NCBI RefSeq assembly: GCF_040839445.1
Contig: NZ_JBDPGJ010000004.1
Coordinates: 682,001 to 746,000, forward strand
Length of the DNA stretch: 64,000 nucleotides
Direction: 5' to 3'
Origin: Aquibium pacificus
GTDB taxonomy: Bacteria; Pseudomonadota; Alphaproteobacteria; Rhizobiales; Rhizobiaceae
Shown: in pieces, positions 26,893 to 36,328 of the stretch
Numbering within the stretch: the first letter of the stretch is position 1
Layout of the letters: each line of letters opens with the position of its first letter
The notes under the pieces: generated by a model
Seen by the model: the letters and a program-made list of their open reading frames with translations, nothing else
What the model was told of the DNA's origin: nothing
Databases searched by the model: none
Program-made: the position numbers and the translations under genes

Positions 26893-27663
26893 ATGGCGAC
26901 CCCGCATATCCTCATCCTCGGCGGCACCGGCGAAGCGCGCCGTCTTGCCGAAAAACTCGTCGCACACGGCGATGCGAATGTGACGCTGTCGCTCGCCGGC
27001 CGCACGGCCGCTCCGCTGGCGCAGGCCGGCGAGGTCCGCATCGGCGGCTTCGGCGGCGCCGACGGGCTGACGGAGTGGCTGCGGGCGCATGCGGTGGACG
27101 TCCTGGCCGATGCCACGCATCCCTTCGCCGCGCGCATCTCGGCCAACGCCATCGCCGCGGCCGAAGCTGCCTGCATTCCGTTGGTCGTTCTCCGGCGTAC
27201 GGAATGGCAGCGGCAGCCGGGCGACAACTGGATCGATGCCAGGACCGTCGCCGAGGCGGCTCGGCTCCTCGGCGATGAGCCCCGAACGGTCTTCCTCGCC
27301 ATCGGCCGGCAGGAACTGGTACCGTTCGGTGCCCTCCCGCAGCACCGCTACGTCGTGCGTAGCGTCGATCCGGTCGATGCCGGGAATGCCTTGCCGGGAG
27401 CGACTTACATCCTCGATCGCGGCCCATTCACGGCAATTGCTGAGCGTCAGCTTCTGCATACGCATGGCATCGAGATCGTCGTCGCCAAAAACAGCGGCGG
27501 GGAGGCGACCTACGGCAAGATCGCCGCCGCGCGCGAACTCTCGGTGCCGGTCGTCATGGTCGGCCGCCCGCCCGTCGGCGCGGCCGAGTCCGTTTTGACC
27601 GTCGAGAAAGCGCTGGCGAAGATCCGTCATCTCGCCGGCCTTCCGGAAGAGCGCGGCGAATAG
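26893..27663 (+). CDS. cobK: Precorrin-6A reductase CobK
   Basis: A 256-residue NADPH-dependent reductase that makes precorrin-6B. Diagnostic stretches are MATPHILILGGTGEARRLAE (Rossmann), DATHPFAARISANA, DRGPFT and VAKNSGGEATYGKI. It is the only plus-strand gene in the left arm. It is divergent from cobL with almost no space, so its promoter must lie within cobL, and it overlaps the cobJ 3' end by 37 bp. Confidence 0.95.
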   Translation: MATPHILILGGTGEARRLAEKLVAHGDANVTLSLAGRTAAPLAQAGEVRIGGFGGADGLTEWLRAHAVDVLADATHPFAARISANAIAAAEAACIPLVVLRRTEWQRQPGDNWIDARTVAEAARLLGDEPRTVFLAIGRQELVPFGALPQHRYVVRSVDPVDAGNALPGATYILDRGPFTAIAERQLLHTHGIEIVVAKNSGGEATYGKIAAARELSVPVVMVGRPPVGAAESVLTVEKALAKIRHLAGLPEERGE

Positions 27664-28391
27664 ACGATCGGCGGCAATCCGTCACGTTCGACGATGCGCG
27701 TCTCCGGCGAGCCGACGATGACGCAGGTCGCCATGTCGGCCATTCCGGCCGCGGCGTCGGCCAAGGGCACCGTTGTCATGCGCTCGTCCGGCCGTCCGGC
27801 GGCACGGCCGAAGACGACGACGGTCTCGCCCGGGAGCACCTCGCGCAGGATGTCGAACCCCTTGTCCAGCTGCCAGGGCCGGGCGCGGCTGACGGGATTG
27901 TAGAGCGCGATGACGAAGCCCGCCCGGCCCGCGGCGCGCAGGCGGTTTTCGATCACATCCCAGGGCTTCAGGTTGTCCGACAGCGAGATCGCGCAGAAAT
28001 CATGGCCGAGCGGCGCGCCGATGCGGGCGGCGACCGCCAGCATCGCGGTGACGCCCGGAACCACTTCGAGTTCCAGCGCGCGCCATTCGGCCGGCCCGTA
28101 CTCGATCGCCTCGCAGACGGCCGCGGCCATAGCGAAGATGCCCGCGTCGCCGCCGGAGACCACCGCCACCTGCCGGCCCTGTGCCGCCGCCGACAATGCC
28201 GCCCCGGCGCGCGAAAGCTCCTCGCGGTTGTCGGAGGCGTGGCGGGTCTGGTGCGATCCGAGCGTCAACCGGTCAAGGTAGGGGCCGTAGCCGAAGAGGT
28301 CAGTCGCCGCCGCGATCGCCGCGCTCGCCTGCGGCGTCGTCTGGTCGGGGCTACCGGGCCCGATGCCGACCACGGTGATCCTTCCGCTCAT
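27627..28391 (-). CDS. cobJ: Precorrin-3B C17-methyltransferase CobJ
   Basis: A 254-residue ring-contracting methylase. It has ITVVGIGPGSPDQTTPQA, GYGPYLDRL, ASDNREELSRA, VVSGGDAGIFAMAA and VIALYNPVSRARPWQL, all conserved in CobJ/CbiH. It is the last gene of the riboswitch-led left operon. The start overlaps the cobI stop (ATGA). Confidence 0.95.
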   Translation of the reverse strand: MSGRITVVGIGPGSPDQTTPQASAAIAAATDLFGYGPYLDRLTLGSHQTRHASDNREELSRAGAALSAAAQGRQVAVVSGGDAGIFAMAAAVCEAIEYGPAEWRALELEVVPGVTAMLAVAARIGAPLGHDFCAISLSDNLKPWDVIENRLRAAGRAGFVIALYNPVSRARPWQLDKGFDILREVLPGETVVVFGRAAGRPDERMTTVPLADAAAGMADMATCVIVGSPETRIVERDGLPPIVYSPRSSGRPAR

Positions 28392-29113
28392 GCCCGGCTG
28401 CTCCAGCCGGGCACGAGCACGATCGAGAAATAGGGCGCGGCATCGTCCGGCTTGTCCGCCAGCCGCATGGTCACCATGGCGGCCATGGTCGCCCGCTCCA
28501 CGTAGATCGCGGACTCCAGCCGTCCCGCCGCCACAAGCGCGCGGCGGATTCTCGGCAGATTGCGGCCGACCTTCATGATCACGCAGGCTTCAGTCGCCGC
28601 GATGCGCCTCGCCAGTTCCGCCTCGTCCAGCGTGCCGGGAAGCACCGACAGAATGTCGTCGCCCTGCGTGATCGGCACGCCGACCGCCGACCAGGCGCCC
28701 GACATCGCCGTGACGCCGGGAATCACCTCGGTCGGATAGCGATGGGCCAGCCGCACGTGGAGGTGCATGTAGGAGCCGTAGAACAGCGGATCGCCTTCGC
28801 TCAGCACCGCGACAGTGTGACCGGCGTCGAGATGCGAGGCGACGGAAGCGGCCGCCTCCTCGTAGAACGCCGTGATGCATTCGATGTAGGTGGCATCCGA
28901 GCGGTGGATCTCGGTGGTGACGGGATAGAGCAGCGGCAGTTCCAGCACCTCGGGCCGGATGTGCGCGGCGACGATGGCGCGGGCATTGCCGTTGTTGCCG
29001 CGCTTGGCGAAATGCGCCACGACGTCGGCCTCGCGCAGGGCGCGAGCCGCCTTCAGCGTCAGGAGTTCCGGATCGCCGGGGCCGGTCCCGACGCCGATCA
29101 GCCGCCCCGTCAC
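28388..29113 (-). CDS. cobI: Precorrin-2 C20-methyltransferase CobI
   Basis: A 241-residue enzyme (precorrin-2 to precorrin-3A). It has LIGVGTGPGDPELLTLKAAR, VVAHFAKRGNNGNAR, VLSEGDPLFYGSYMHL and VIPGVTAMSGAWSAVG. The start is GTG 29113, whose last bases form the cobH stop (GTGA), a tight coupling. Confidence 0.95.
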   Translation of the reverse strand: MTGRLIGVGTGPGDPELLTLKAARALREADVVAHFAKRGNNGNARAIVAAHIRPEVLELPLLYPVTTEIHRSDATYIECITAFYEEAAASVASHLDAGHTVAVLSEGDPLFYGSYMHLHVRLAHRYPTEVIPGVTAMSGAWSAVGVPITQGDDILSVLPGTLDEAELARRIAATEACVIMKVGRNLPRIRRALVAAGRLESAIYVERATMAAMVTMRLADKPDDAAPYFSIVLVPGWSSRA

Positions 29114-29742
29114 AGGCCCGGCCTCGCCAAGGCGTTGACGGCCGCCGCGGTCATGGCGCTCCCGCCGAGCCGACCCCGCACGATCGCCCAGGGCACGCCG
29201 TGGTCGCCCTGCGCCAGCGCATCCTTGGATTCGGCGGCACCCACGAAGCCGACGGGCATACCGATGATCGCCGCCGGTTTTGGCGCGCCGCCCTTCAGCA
29301 TGTCGAGCAGGTAGAAGAGCGCTGTGGGCGCGTTGCCGATGGCGACGACCGATCCGGCGAGACGGTCTCGCCACAGTTCGAGCGCGGCGGCCGAGCGCGT
29401 GTTGCCGATCCTGGCGGCGAGTTCCGGAGTGCGCGGGTCGCGAAGCGTGCAGATCACGTCGTTGCCGGCGGGAAGCCTGGCCCGCGTGACGCCCTGCGCC
29501 ACCATCTCTGCGTCGCACAGGATCGGCGCCCCTGCCGAGAGTGCTGCCCGCGCGGCCGCGACGAACCCTTCGGAGAAGGCGAAGTGCCTTGCCGCCTCCA
29601 CCATGCCGCAGGCGTGGATCATGCGCACGGCGACATCCGCCTCCGCCTCGTCGAAGCGGGAGAGGTCGGCCTCGGCGCGGATGATGGCGAAGGATTTTTC
29701 GTAGATCGCCGTCCCGTCGCGGATGTAGTCGGTCGTCGTCAA
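29110..29742 (-). CDS. cobH: Precorrin-8X methylmutase CobH
   Basis: A 210-residue isomerase that shifts the C-11 methyl to C-12 giving hydrogenobyrinate. It has YIRDGTAIYEKSFAIIRAEA, IHACGMVEAARH (the catalytic His), CDAEMVAQGV, IGNAPTALFYLLDML and GMPVGFVGAAESKDAL. No ATG is available in range. TTG 29742 overlaps the cobG stop (TTGA) and gives the normal family length, so I use it. Confidence 0.93.
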   Translation of the reverse strand: MTTTDYIRDGTAIYEKSFAIIRAEADLSRFDEAEADVAVRMIHACGMVEAARHFAFSEGFVAAARAALSAGAPILCDAEMVAQGVTRARLPAGNDVICTLRDPRTPELAARIGNTRSAAALELWRDRLAGSVVAIGNAPTALFYLLDMLKGGAPKPAAIIGMPVGFVGAAESKDALAQGDHGVPWAIVRGRLGGSAMTAAAVNALARPGL

Positions 29743-30962
29743 GCGGATCGTCTCCGTTCGGGGATGTGGGGAGCGGCAAAGGCGGACAGGACGCGGCGGA
29801 TCTCGGTTCCCACCTCCACGCCCTCCGCAACGATCTCGCAGCCCTCGGCCGCGCCGACGAGGGAAAGCGACGGCCCGGCCGGCTTCGCGCATTGCTTGGC
29901 GCAGCCCGAGACGTGGACCATGCCTTCGGCCGGTAGCACCTCTGGATGGTTCTGGACCAGCCGGGCGGCGATGTCGCGTGTCGGCAGGAAGGCCGAGGCA
30001 CAGTCCGGCGCCCCTGCGCAGGTGATGATGCGCAACCGCGGGTCGTCGGCGCGTGTGACGAGACCCAGCCGCTCGGCGGCAGCGACCAGGCCCGCCCCGT
30101 CGTCCGCGGGAGATCCGATGACGAGCAGGCCCTTGCCAGGCGCGAGGCGGATTTCGTGGCAGGGATCGATTGCTTCGGCGAATTCCGAAAGCGCGGAGGC
30201 GCGCATCTGCCCGAAGGAGAGGGCGAAGCCGCGCGCGCCGGTGCCGTGCTTCAGAGCGAAGGTGCCCACCGGCGCGGACGGCGCCGGTCGCTCCGGGTTC
30301 GCTGCAGGTTCCAGATTAGTCCCGGCGCGTGACAACGCGTCGGCCGACAGATCGCGGCCGCGCGTCTCGCGGCCACCTGCGGCAAGGGCTTCGAGCAGCG
30401 AGACCGCCGCGGCCGCGGCTTGCTCGGCATCGCCGCGCCCGATGATGCGCGCGTCCGTCCGTCCGCCGCCCGCCATGACCACCCAGCCGTCGCCGTCAGC
30501 CTCGACGCGGATGTCGGCCAGCACGCCGGACAGGTTGAGGGCGCCGCCGCCGTCGACCACCACCGAAACCTTTGGCGCAAGTCGGCCAGAAAGATCGCGC
30601 CCGGCAACCTTGCTCAGGATGGCTTCAGCCAGCGGGCGTGGGTCGGCGGTCTCGTTCGCATCGAGGCCGGCGAGCGGCCCGACTCCGATCTGCAATCCGG
30701 AGAGCGCGTCGACGCCGAGGGCCGCGATGGCTTCTCCGAAAGACGCGGCGCTCACAGGCGAAAGTCCCCGAACTTGCAGGCTTCCGCGCGAGGTGATCTC
30801 CAGAACCCCGTTGCCGTGGCGTTGGGCCGCCGCGGCGATGCCGGCGAGCTGGCGTGGTGACAGGTTCCCGAACTTTGGATTGATGCGCACCAGCAGGCCG
30901 TCGCCGGTCTGCATCGGGGAAGACAGCGACGGACAGGCGCCGCGGCGAAGGATGGCGTTCAT
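29739..30962 (-). CDS. cobG: Precorrin-3B synthase CobG
   Basis: A 407-residue iron-sulfur mono-oxygenase that uses O2 to prepare the ring for contraction, so it is diagnostic of the aerobic route. It resembles sulfite/nitrite reductases: GDGLLVRINPKFGNLSPRQL and ITSRGSLQVRGL in the first ferredoxin-like repeat, and the 4Fe-4S ligands in ITCAGAPDCASA...HVSGCAKQCAKP (C-x5-C...C-x3-C). The start overlaps the cobN stop. Confidence 0.93.
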   Translation of the reverse strand: MNAILRRGACPSLSSPMQTGDGLLVRINPKFGNLSPRQLAGIAAAAQRHGNGVLEITSRGSLQVRGLSPVSAASFGEAIAALGVDALSGLQIGVGPLAGLDANETADPRPLAEAILSKVAGRDLSGRLAPKVSVVVDGGGALNLSGVLADIRVEADGDGWVVMAGGGRTDARIIGRGDAEQAAAAAVSLLEALAAGGRETRGRDLSADALSRAGTNLEPAANPERPAPSAPVGTFALKHGTGARGFALSFGQMRASALSEFAEAIDPCHEIRLAPGKGLLVIGSPADDGAGLVAAAERLGLVTRADDPRLRIITCAGAPDCASAFLPTRDIAARLVQNHPEVLPAEGMVHVSGCAKQCAKPAGPSLSLVGAAEGCEIVAEGVEVGTEIRRVLSAFAAPHIPERRRSA

Positions 30963-33900
30963 GCCGCTGCCTCCAGTCCGCGCGCCTCGGCGATCAGCGC
31001 CGCCAGGTCGTGATCCACGGAATTGCGCAGAGGATGCCACAGGCCGCGGCGGCGGGCGTCGGAAAAGCGCTGCGCGATGGCACGCGCTGCGGCCGGGTTT
31101 TCGGCAAGAAGGAAGGCGCGCACCCGCGGATCGCCGAGATAGGCGTCGTGGACGTCGCCGAGCAGCACCGGCGGGATGGCATTGGTCGTCTCGGCGAAGC
31201 CGACCAGCCGGTCGACCGTCTCGGCGAATTCGGAGGCGCCGCGCGGGCCGTGTCGCATCTGGCCCTCGATGAAGCGCCGGTTGAGCGCGCGCGCCCGCAC
31301 CGTGCGCGTCACGGCTGCCACGACCGAGCGTGCGCGGGGGCGTTGCGGGCTGGTGGTGTCGAGCATGATCACGTCGGCCTTGCCGCCAAGGGTGGCGACC
31401 GCCGCCGCGAAGCCGCCGGCGAAGGCGACGTCGGCCGAGCCTTCGAGGATGTCGCGGCCGGGATCGTCGCTGGAATGGACCAGCAGATCGGCGCCGGCGA
31501 CGCGGTCGGCGAACCGGCCGGGCGCGGCGCGGCCTTCGCCCTCGATGCCGCCGAAGGCATGTGAGGAGGCGTCGAGATAGGCGCGGCCGAGCTCCTCGCG
31601 GGTTTCCCACGCGCCGCTCGCGAGCTTCTCCTCGATGCCCGACCCGTAGGTGCCGGGCGCGGAGCCGAAGATGCGCGCGGGCCGCTCCCCGGCCCGACGC
31701 GCCTCAAGGGCCAGCGGGTTGTCGTCGTCCTCCTCCGTGCGTTGCGCAATTGCCGCGACGGCCGCGTCGATCAGCGCGATCTGCACCGGGAACATATCGC
31801 GGAAGAGCCCGGAAATACGCCAGGTGACGTCGACGCGCGGGCGCCCCATGGCGGCGGGCGGCAGGACCTCGATGCCGGTGACACGGCCGGTGGAATGGTC
31901 CCATTGCGGCCGGCAGCCCATCAGCGCCAGACCCTGCGCGATCTCCTCGCCCCCGGTCCTGAGGCTGGCGCTGCCCCACAGGTCGATCACCAGCGAGCGC
32001 GGGTAGTCGCCATGGTCCTGCAGGTAGGAGCGGATGACCTCGTCGGCGGCCTTGCGGCCGAGTTCGGCCGCGATCGGCGTGGGCATGGTGCGCGGGTCGG
32101 CGGCGAAAAGGTTGCGCCCGGTCGGAAGCACGTCGGTGCGCCCGCGCGAGGGCGCACCGGAAGGGCCGGGCCGCAGGTGGCGCCCGTCGAGCGCGTCGAG
32201 CAGCGCCTGGTGCTCGGCACCGGCGCTGGCGATCCGCGCCGGATCGGTGTCCGCCTCCGACGCACGTCCGAAGACGTGCAGCCCGTCCTTCACCGCGAAA
32301 TCCTTCAGGTCGCAGAGCCAGGCATCGATCTTCATCAGCGCCTCGTCGGGCGCCTCGACGTCGACGCCGGCCTCGCGCGCCAGTCCTGTCTTCGCCGCCG
32401 TCTCGACGATCAGCGCGGCGAGCCGGTCGCGGCGGCGCCGGTCGAGACCGTCGGCCTGGGCGTACTCGTCGACCAGCCGTTCCAGCGTCTGCTGGTCTTC
32501 CGACAGGCCGGCGTCGGCGAGCACCGGCGTCAGGTGCCCGATGGTGACCGCCGCGATGCGGCGCTTGGCCTGCGCGGCCTCGCCCGGATTGCTGACGATG
32601 AAGGGATAGATGACTGGCAGCGATCCGGTGACCACTTCGGGGAAACAGTCTTGCCCGAGCGCCACCGTCTTGCCCGGCAGCCATTCCAGCGTGCCGTGCG
32701 CGCCGACATGGACGAGCGCGTGGCAGCCGAGCGTCTTGCGCATCCACAGGCCGAAGGCGACGAGCGCGTGGCGCGGCGGCAGCGCGGGATCGTGATATTC
32801 GACGCGCCGGTTTTCCGAGCGTCCCCGATCCGGCGCGAAGGCGACCGTGACGTTGCCGAAACGGGCATGGCGAAACACGAAGTGGCCGTCCGGCGCATCG
32901 TCTTCAGGCGCGCCCCAGGCGGCGTCGACCGTCTCAAACGCTTCCGGCGACAGGCCAGCGGAGAGCCGGCGGTAGTCCTCAATCGAAATGGCCGGTCGCT
33001 GCCGGTCGATCATCCGCATCAGCTCGCGCGGGGAATCGGGAATACCCTCGACCGAATACCCCTCGGCGCGCATGTCGCGCAGCATCTCCAGCACGCTTTG
33101 CGGCACGTCGAGCCCGACCGCGTAGCCGGCCCGGCCCGTCGCGGCGGGGTAGTCGGGTACGACGATCACGATCCGGCGCTCCGGGCGCAGCGTCGCTTGG
33201 AGCGTCAGGAATGCCGCGATGCGGCTTGCGACCTGCTCGACGCGATCCGGTTCCGGCCGGTTGACCTGCAGCCGCACACCCAACACTTCGTCGGGTGCGG
33301 CCGTGTCCTTGAATGAGATGGCGCCGGCGGCGATGCGTCCGTCTAGTTCGGGCAGGACGACATGCATCGCGAGGTCGGCGGGCGCGAGCCCGCGCTGTCC
33401 CACCTGCCAGGCCTCGCGCCGCGTCGTGGCGATGGCGACCTGGAAGACCGGCAGGCCGAGTTCGTCGAACAGTGTCGTCTCGCCCGGTTCCGCCCCGAGC
33501 GCGAAGGCGGTGGCGGTGAGCATGAGCCTCGCGGAGAAACGTTCCGCCGTATCCCGTGTGAGGTCCTGTGCTTCTCGGTCGCGCAGGCTGCCGACGAAGA
33601 TCGGCAGGGCCAGGATGCCTTTTGCCGAAAGCGCGCGGACAAGCGCGTCGATCGGCGCCGTGTCGCCGGCGAGCAGCATGGAGCGATAGAAGATCAGCGG
33701 CGCCACGGGTTGCCCCGCTTCTGCGAGACGCTCGAAATGGCCGCGCTCGACCGCGCCCGCGCCCGGCGCGTAGTATCCCGCCTTGGCGACCGGACGGGCG
33801 CTATCCGGCTCGGCGATCCCGGAACCTGCAAGTCCCGCCAGCCGACGCAGCGCAATCGCGAGATTGTCCGGTCCGCCATCCCGGAAGCATTTCAGCAGAG

Positions 33901-34312
33901 CGTCGTAATCGGACACCGGCACGGTTGAGAGCCCCGCCAGCCGCTCGTCGCGCTCGCTGCATTCGCCGGGCAGCAGCACCAGCGCGATGCCTTTGCGCCG
34001 GGCGGTCGCGGCAAGCTGGTCACAGCCGTAGGACCACCACTCGTAGCCGCCCAGAAGCCGAACCAGAACCACGCGCGCATGGGCGGCCGTCTTCTCGATC
34101 CACAGATCGACCGACATCGGATGCCGCAGGTCGCGCAGATGCGCCAGCCGAAGCGAAGGCAGCGCGTCGCGCGCGGCGTTCCAGCCCGCGGCCATGCCGG
34201 AGATGTCGCTGTCGGTGAAGGACAGGGCAACCATGTCCGCAGGCGCCTGGGCCAGATCGATCGGCTCGATCAGGCTGTCCAGGGAAGCGGTGCCGGTCGC
34301 CAGGATGTGCAT
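30959..34312 (-). CDS. cobN: Cobaltochelatase large subunit CobN
   Basis: An 1117-residue protein, shorter than the ~1275 residues of the P. denitrificans enzyme but with the family core. Core sequences are RLLGGYEWWSYGCDQLAATA near residue 90, HALVHVGAHGTLEWLPGKTV (metal/ring-binding His block), and GSAPGTYGSGIEEKLASGAW and HSSDDPGRDILEG. It inserts Co2+ into hydrogenobyrinic acid a,c-diamide at the expense of ATP, working with AAA+ and vWA partners CobS/CobT, which are not encoded in this window. It lies 4 bp downstream of cobW. Confidence 0.95.
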   Translation of the reverse strand: MHILATGTASLDSLIEPIDLAQAPADMVALSFTDSDISGMAAGWNAARDALPSLRLAHLRDLRHPMSVDLWIEKTAAHARVVLVRLLGGYEWWSYGCDQLAATARRKGIALVLLPGECSERDERLAGLSTVPVSDYDALLKCFRDGGPDNLAIALRRLAGLAGSGIAEPDSARPVAKAGYYAPGAGAVERGHFERLAEAGQPVAPLIFYRSMLLAGDTAPIDALVRALSAKGILALPIFVGSLRDREAQDLTRDTAERFSARLMLTATAFALGAEPGETTLFDELGLPVFQVAIATTRREAWQVGQRGLAPADLAMHVVLPELDGRIAAGAISFKDTAAPDEVLGVRLQVNRPEPDRVEQVASRIAAFLTLQATLRPERRIVIVVPDYPAATGRAGYAVGLDVPQSVLEMLRDMRAEGYSVEGIPDSPRELMRMIDRQRPAISIEDYRRLSAGLSPEAFETVDAAWGAPEDDAPDGHFVFRHARFGNVTVAFAPDRGRSENRRVEYHDPALPPRHALVAFGLWMRKTLGCHALVHVGAHGTLEWLPGKTVALGQDCFPEVVTGSLPVIYPFIVSNPGEAAQAKRRIAAVTIGHLTPVLADAGLSEDQQTLERLVDEYAQADGLDRRRRDRLAALIVETAAKTGLAREAGVDVEAPDEALMKIDAWLCDLKDFAVKDGLHVFGRASEADTDPARIASAGAEHQALLDALDGRHLRPGPSGAPSRGRTDVLPTGRNLFAADPRTMPTPIAAELGRKAADEVIRSYLQDHGDYPRSLVIDLWGSASLRTGGEEIAQGLALMGCRPQWDHSTGRVTGIEVLPPAAMGRPRVDVTWRISGLFRDMFPVQIALIDAAVAAIAQRTEEDDDNPLALEARRAGERPARIFGSAPGTYGSGIEEKLASGAWETREELGRAYLDASSHAFGGIEGEGRAAPGRFADRVAGADLLVHSSDDPGRDILEGSADVAFAGGFAAAVATLGGKADVIMLDTTSPQRPRARSVVAAVTRTVRARALNRRFIEGQMRHGPRGASEFAETVDRLVGFAETTNAIPPVLLGDVHDAYLGDPRVRAFLLAENPAAARAIAQRFSDARRRGLWHPLRNSVDHDLAALIAEARGLEAAA

Positions 34313-34316
34313 GGCA

Positions 34317-35354
34317 TCACGCCGCGAGGAGCTTTTCCACCGCCGCGCGGTCGAGCCCCTTGAGGCCGATCACGACGAGGCGGGTGGTGCGGTCTTCCTC
34401 CGGCCGCCAGGCGCGGTCGTAGTGATGCGTCACGCGCGGGCCGACCGCCTGCACCAGAAGCCGCATCGGCTTGCCCTCGACATGCGCGAAACCCTTCAGC
34501 CTGAGCACGTTTTCGGCCTCGGCCGCCGCCGAAACCCTTTGCGCCAGCGCTGCCGGATCGGAGATCGCCGGAAGCTCGACAACGAAGCTGTCGAAATCAT
34601 CGTGCTCGTGGTCGAGCTCGTCGTCGTGATGCGTCTTGCGGTTCTCGATGTCGTCCTCGACAGCGAGCCCGAGGCCGAGCACCGCGCCGGCGTCGATGCG
34701 GCCGTTGGCGCTCGCCACGATCTTCACCGCGCGCGGCAGGTGCGCCTCGATAGCGGCGGTCGCTCGGGAGCGTCCGGCATCGTCGAGGAGGTCGCTCTTG
34801 GACAGCACCACCAGATCGGCGCAGGCGACCTGGTCCTCGAACACCTCCTCCACCGGATCGTCGTGGTCGATGGTCCTGTCGGCCTCGCGCTGGCGAAGCA
34901 GCGCCTCGCGGTCGCCGGTCACCTCGCCCGCCGCGAGCGCCGGGCCGTCCACGACGGCGATCACCCCGTCGACGGTAACGCGGTTCTTCACGCCCGGCCA
35001 CTGGAAGGCCTGCACCAGCGGCTTTGGCAGGGCAAGCCCCGAGGTTTCGATGAGGATGTGGTCGACCCTGGGCTCGCGCGCCAGGATCTTGTCCAGCGCC
35101 GGCACGAAGTCGTCGGCGACCGTGCAGCAGATGCAGCCGTTGGCGAGTTCCACGATGTCCTCGTCGGCGCAGTTCTCGACGCCGCAATTGCGCAGGATCT
35201 CGCCGTCTATGCCGACGTCGCCGAACTCGTTGACGATGATGGCGAGCCGCTTGCCGTGCGATCCCTGGAGAAGATTGCGGATCAGCGTGGTCTTGCCGGC
35301 GCCGAGGAAGCCGGTGACGACCGTGCAGGGCACGCGATCGAACGAGGCGGTCAT
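34317..35354 (-). CDS. cobW: Cobalamin biosynthesis GTPase CobW (metallochaperone)
   Basis: A 345-residue G3E-family GTPase. It has Walker A VVTGFLGAGKTTLIRNLL at 12-29, Walker B VNEFGDVGIDGE and the metal-binding ANGCICCTV with Cys at 74-77. It also has SKSDLLD for guanine recognition and a His/Asp-rich loop HHDDELDHEHDDFD. Family work indicates it delivers Co2+ to the chelatase. It overlaps the DUF1636 gene by 4 bp (ATGA) and precedes cobN. Confidence 0.95.
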   Translation of the reverse strand: MTASFDRVPCTVVTGFLGAGKTTLIRNLLQGSHGKRLAIIVNEFGDVGIDGEILRNCGVENCADEDIVELANGCICCTVADDFVPALDKILAREPRVDHILIETSGLALPKPLVQAFQWPGVKNRVTVDGVIAVVDGPALAAGEVTGDREALLRQREADRTIDHDDPVEEVFEDQVACADLVVLSKSDLLDDAGRSRATAAIEAHLPRAVKIVASANGRIDAGAVLGLGLAVEDDIENRKTHHDDELDHEHDDFDSFVVELPAISDPAALAQRVSAAAEAENVLRLKGFAHVEGKPMRLLVQAVGPRVTHHYDRAWRPEEDRTTRLVVIGLKGLDRAAVEKLLAA

Positions 35355-35794
35355 GGGATTTCCTTGAGGCTGTCGAAGGTGGGGACGCGCGCGATCAGCC
35401 CGCGCTTCAGCGGCTCGGGGCGGGCGCGGAACGGCATGAAGCCGTCGGTGGAGCGTGCGAAGAGTTCGGCGCCGGCGATCAGGTCGGGCGCGTTCGCCAC
35501 ATTAAGGTCGCCGAAGACGTAGGACCAGCAGCCGTCGCGCATCATCACGGCGCTGAGGCCACGCTTGCAGTTGCCGAGGCAGGCGACCTGCCGCACCTCG
35601 ACCAGATCGGATGCGTCTTCTGCTGCATTGGCCGTCGCCTTTGCCAGCAACGAACCCGGCCGGGGATCGGCTTCGGGCTCGGAACGCAGGCGGCAGGAAC
35701 TGCAAACGACGATCGTCACGGGCGACGCTTGCGCGCATGCCTCGTGTTCCGGCTCGGCGGCCGGTCGCTCCAGATCGTCCGGATAGACCCTCAA
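35351..35794 (-). CDS. DUF1636 metal-binding protein (ferredoxin-like)
   Basis: A 147-residue cytoplasmic protein and the first gene of the riboswitch-controlled left operon. Four cysteines in VVCSSCRLRSE and VRQVACLGNCKRGLSAVM have the C-x2-C...C-x3-C spacing of thioredoxin-like 2Fe-2S proteins; this family habitually sits beside cobW. Exact role unknown. The start is TTG 35794, with SD AAGGAG eight bases upstream; no in-frame ATG is available. Confidence 0.85.
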   Translation of the reverse strand: MRVYPDDLERPAAEPEHEACAQASPVTIVVCSSCRLRSEPEADPRPGSLLAKATANAAEDASDLVEVRQVACLGNCKRGLSAVMMRDGCWSYVFGDLNVANAPDLIAGAELFARSTDGFMPFRARPEPLKRGLIARVPTFDSLKEIP

Positions 35795-35842
35795 TCCAAA
35801 AGCTCCTTACCCGGGACACCCGCCGGGCCGTGAGAGTACGAT

Positions 35843-36027
35843 ACGTCGACGGCAGGTCTCCTGGCTTCCGGCTCACCGTCCGCGCCGCCTTCCCGAAGCT
35901 TCCGCTCCAGTGGCGGTTGGCGCGCACTAACCGGCTACAGTTGCGGGGACAGCTGCGGAGTAGCCCGTCGCGAGCGCACCGCATTCCCTCTTAGCCTCCA
36001 TCGTTGCGGATGAAGGACCGTCGAGGC
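35843..36027 (-). promoter_or_regulatory. Cobalamin riboswitch controlling DUF1636-cobW-cobN-G-H-I-J
   Basis: On the minus strand it shows the AAGAGGGAATGCGGTG element, a core with CCCCGCAACTGTAGCC, and the B12 box AGCCAGGAGACCTGCC (35851-35866). Closing arms TCGACGG (36018-36024) and CCGTCGA (35846-35852) pair as P1. The TTG start of DUF1636 is about 50 bases downstream, so control is likely by blocking translation or by termination when adenosylcobalamin binds. Confidence 0.93.
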
Positions 36028-36109
36028 GCATTTACGGCTTCCGCTCTGAAACTGTCAACGAGTGAGCGCGGCCCCCTTTCGCCGGTCGGCCATTTCCACT
36101 AAGGTCGTC

Positions 36110-36285
36110 ATGTCGTCGGTTCCCCGCGAGGGGATGTGAAAGGGAACGAGGTAGGGATTTCCCGATCCTCGGCTGCCCCCGCAACTGTGAGCGGCAAGCC
36201 TTCGCCCGATATGCCACTGAAGCCAAAAGCTTCGGGAAGGCGGGCAGGGCAGTGACCCGCGAGCCAGGAGACCTGCCGCCGGCAT
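36110..36285 (+). promoter_or_regulatory. Cobalamin riboswitch controlling cbtB-cbtA-cobU-cobO-cobQ
   Basis: Plus-strand element with AAAGGGAACGAGGT, the core GCCCCCGCAACTGTGAGCGG, and the B12 box AGCCAGGAGACCTGCC (36262-36277, identical to the box of the opposite riboswitch). It ends about 45 bases before the cbtB start. The two riboswitches are back to back, with roughly 80 bp between them that must hold both promoters. Confidence 0.93.
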
Positions 36286-36328
36286 GAATGGGAACAAGGC
36301 CCTCGGGTGGAGGGCGGAAGGGATCGAA

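Noticed and set aside
29200..31272. 690-codon plus-strand frame
   Set aside because: Antisense to cobH, cobG and the cobN end, with no SD or domain.
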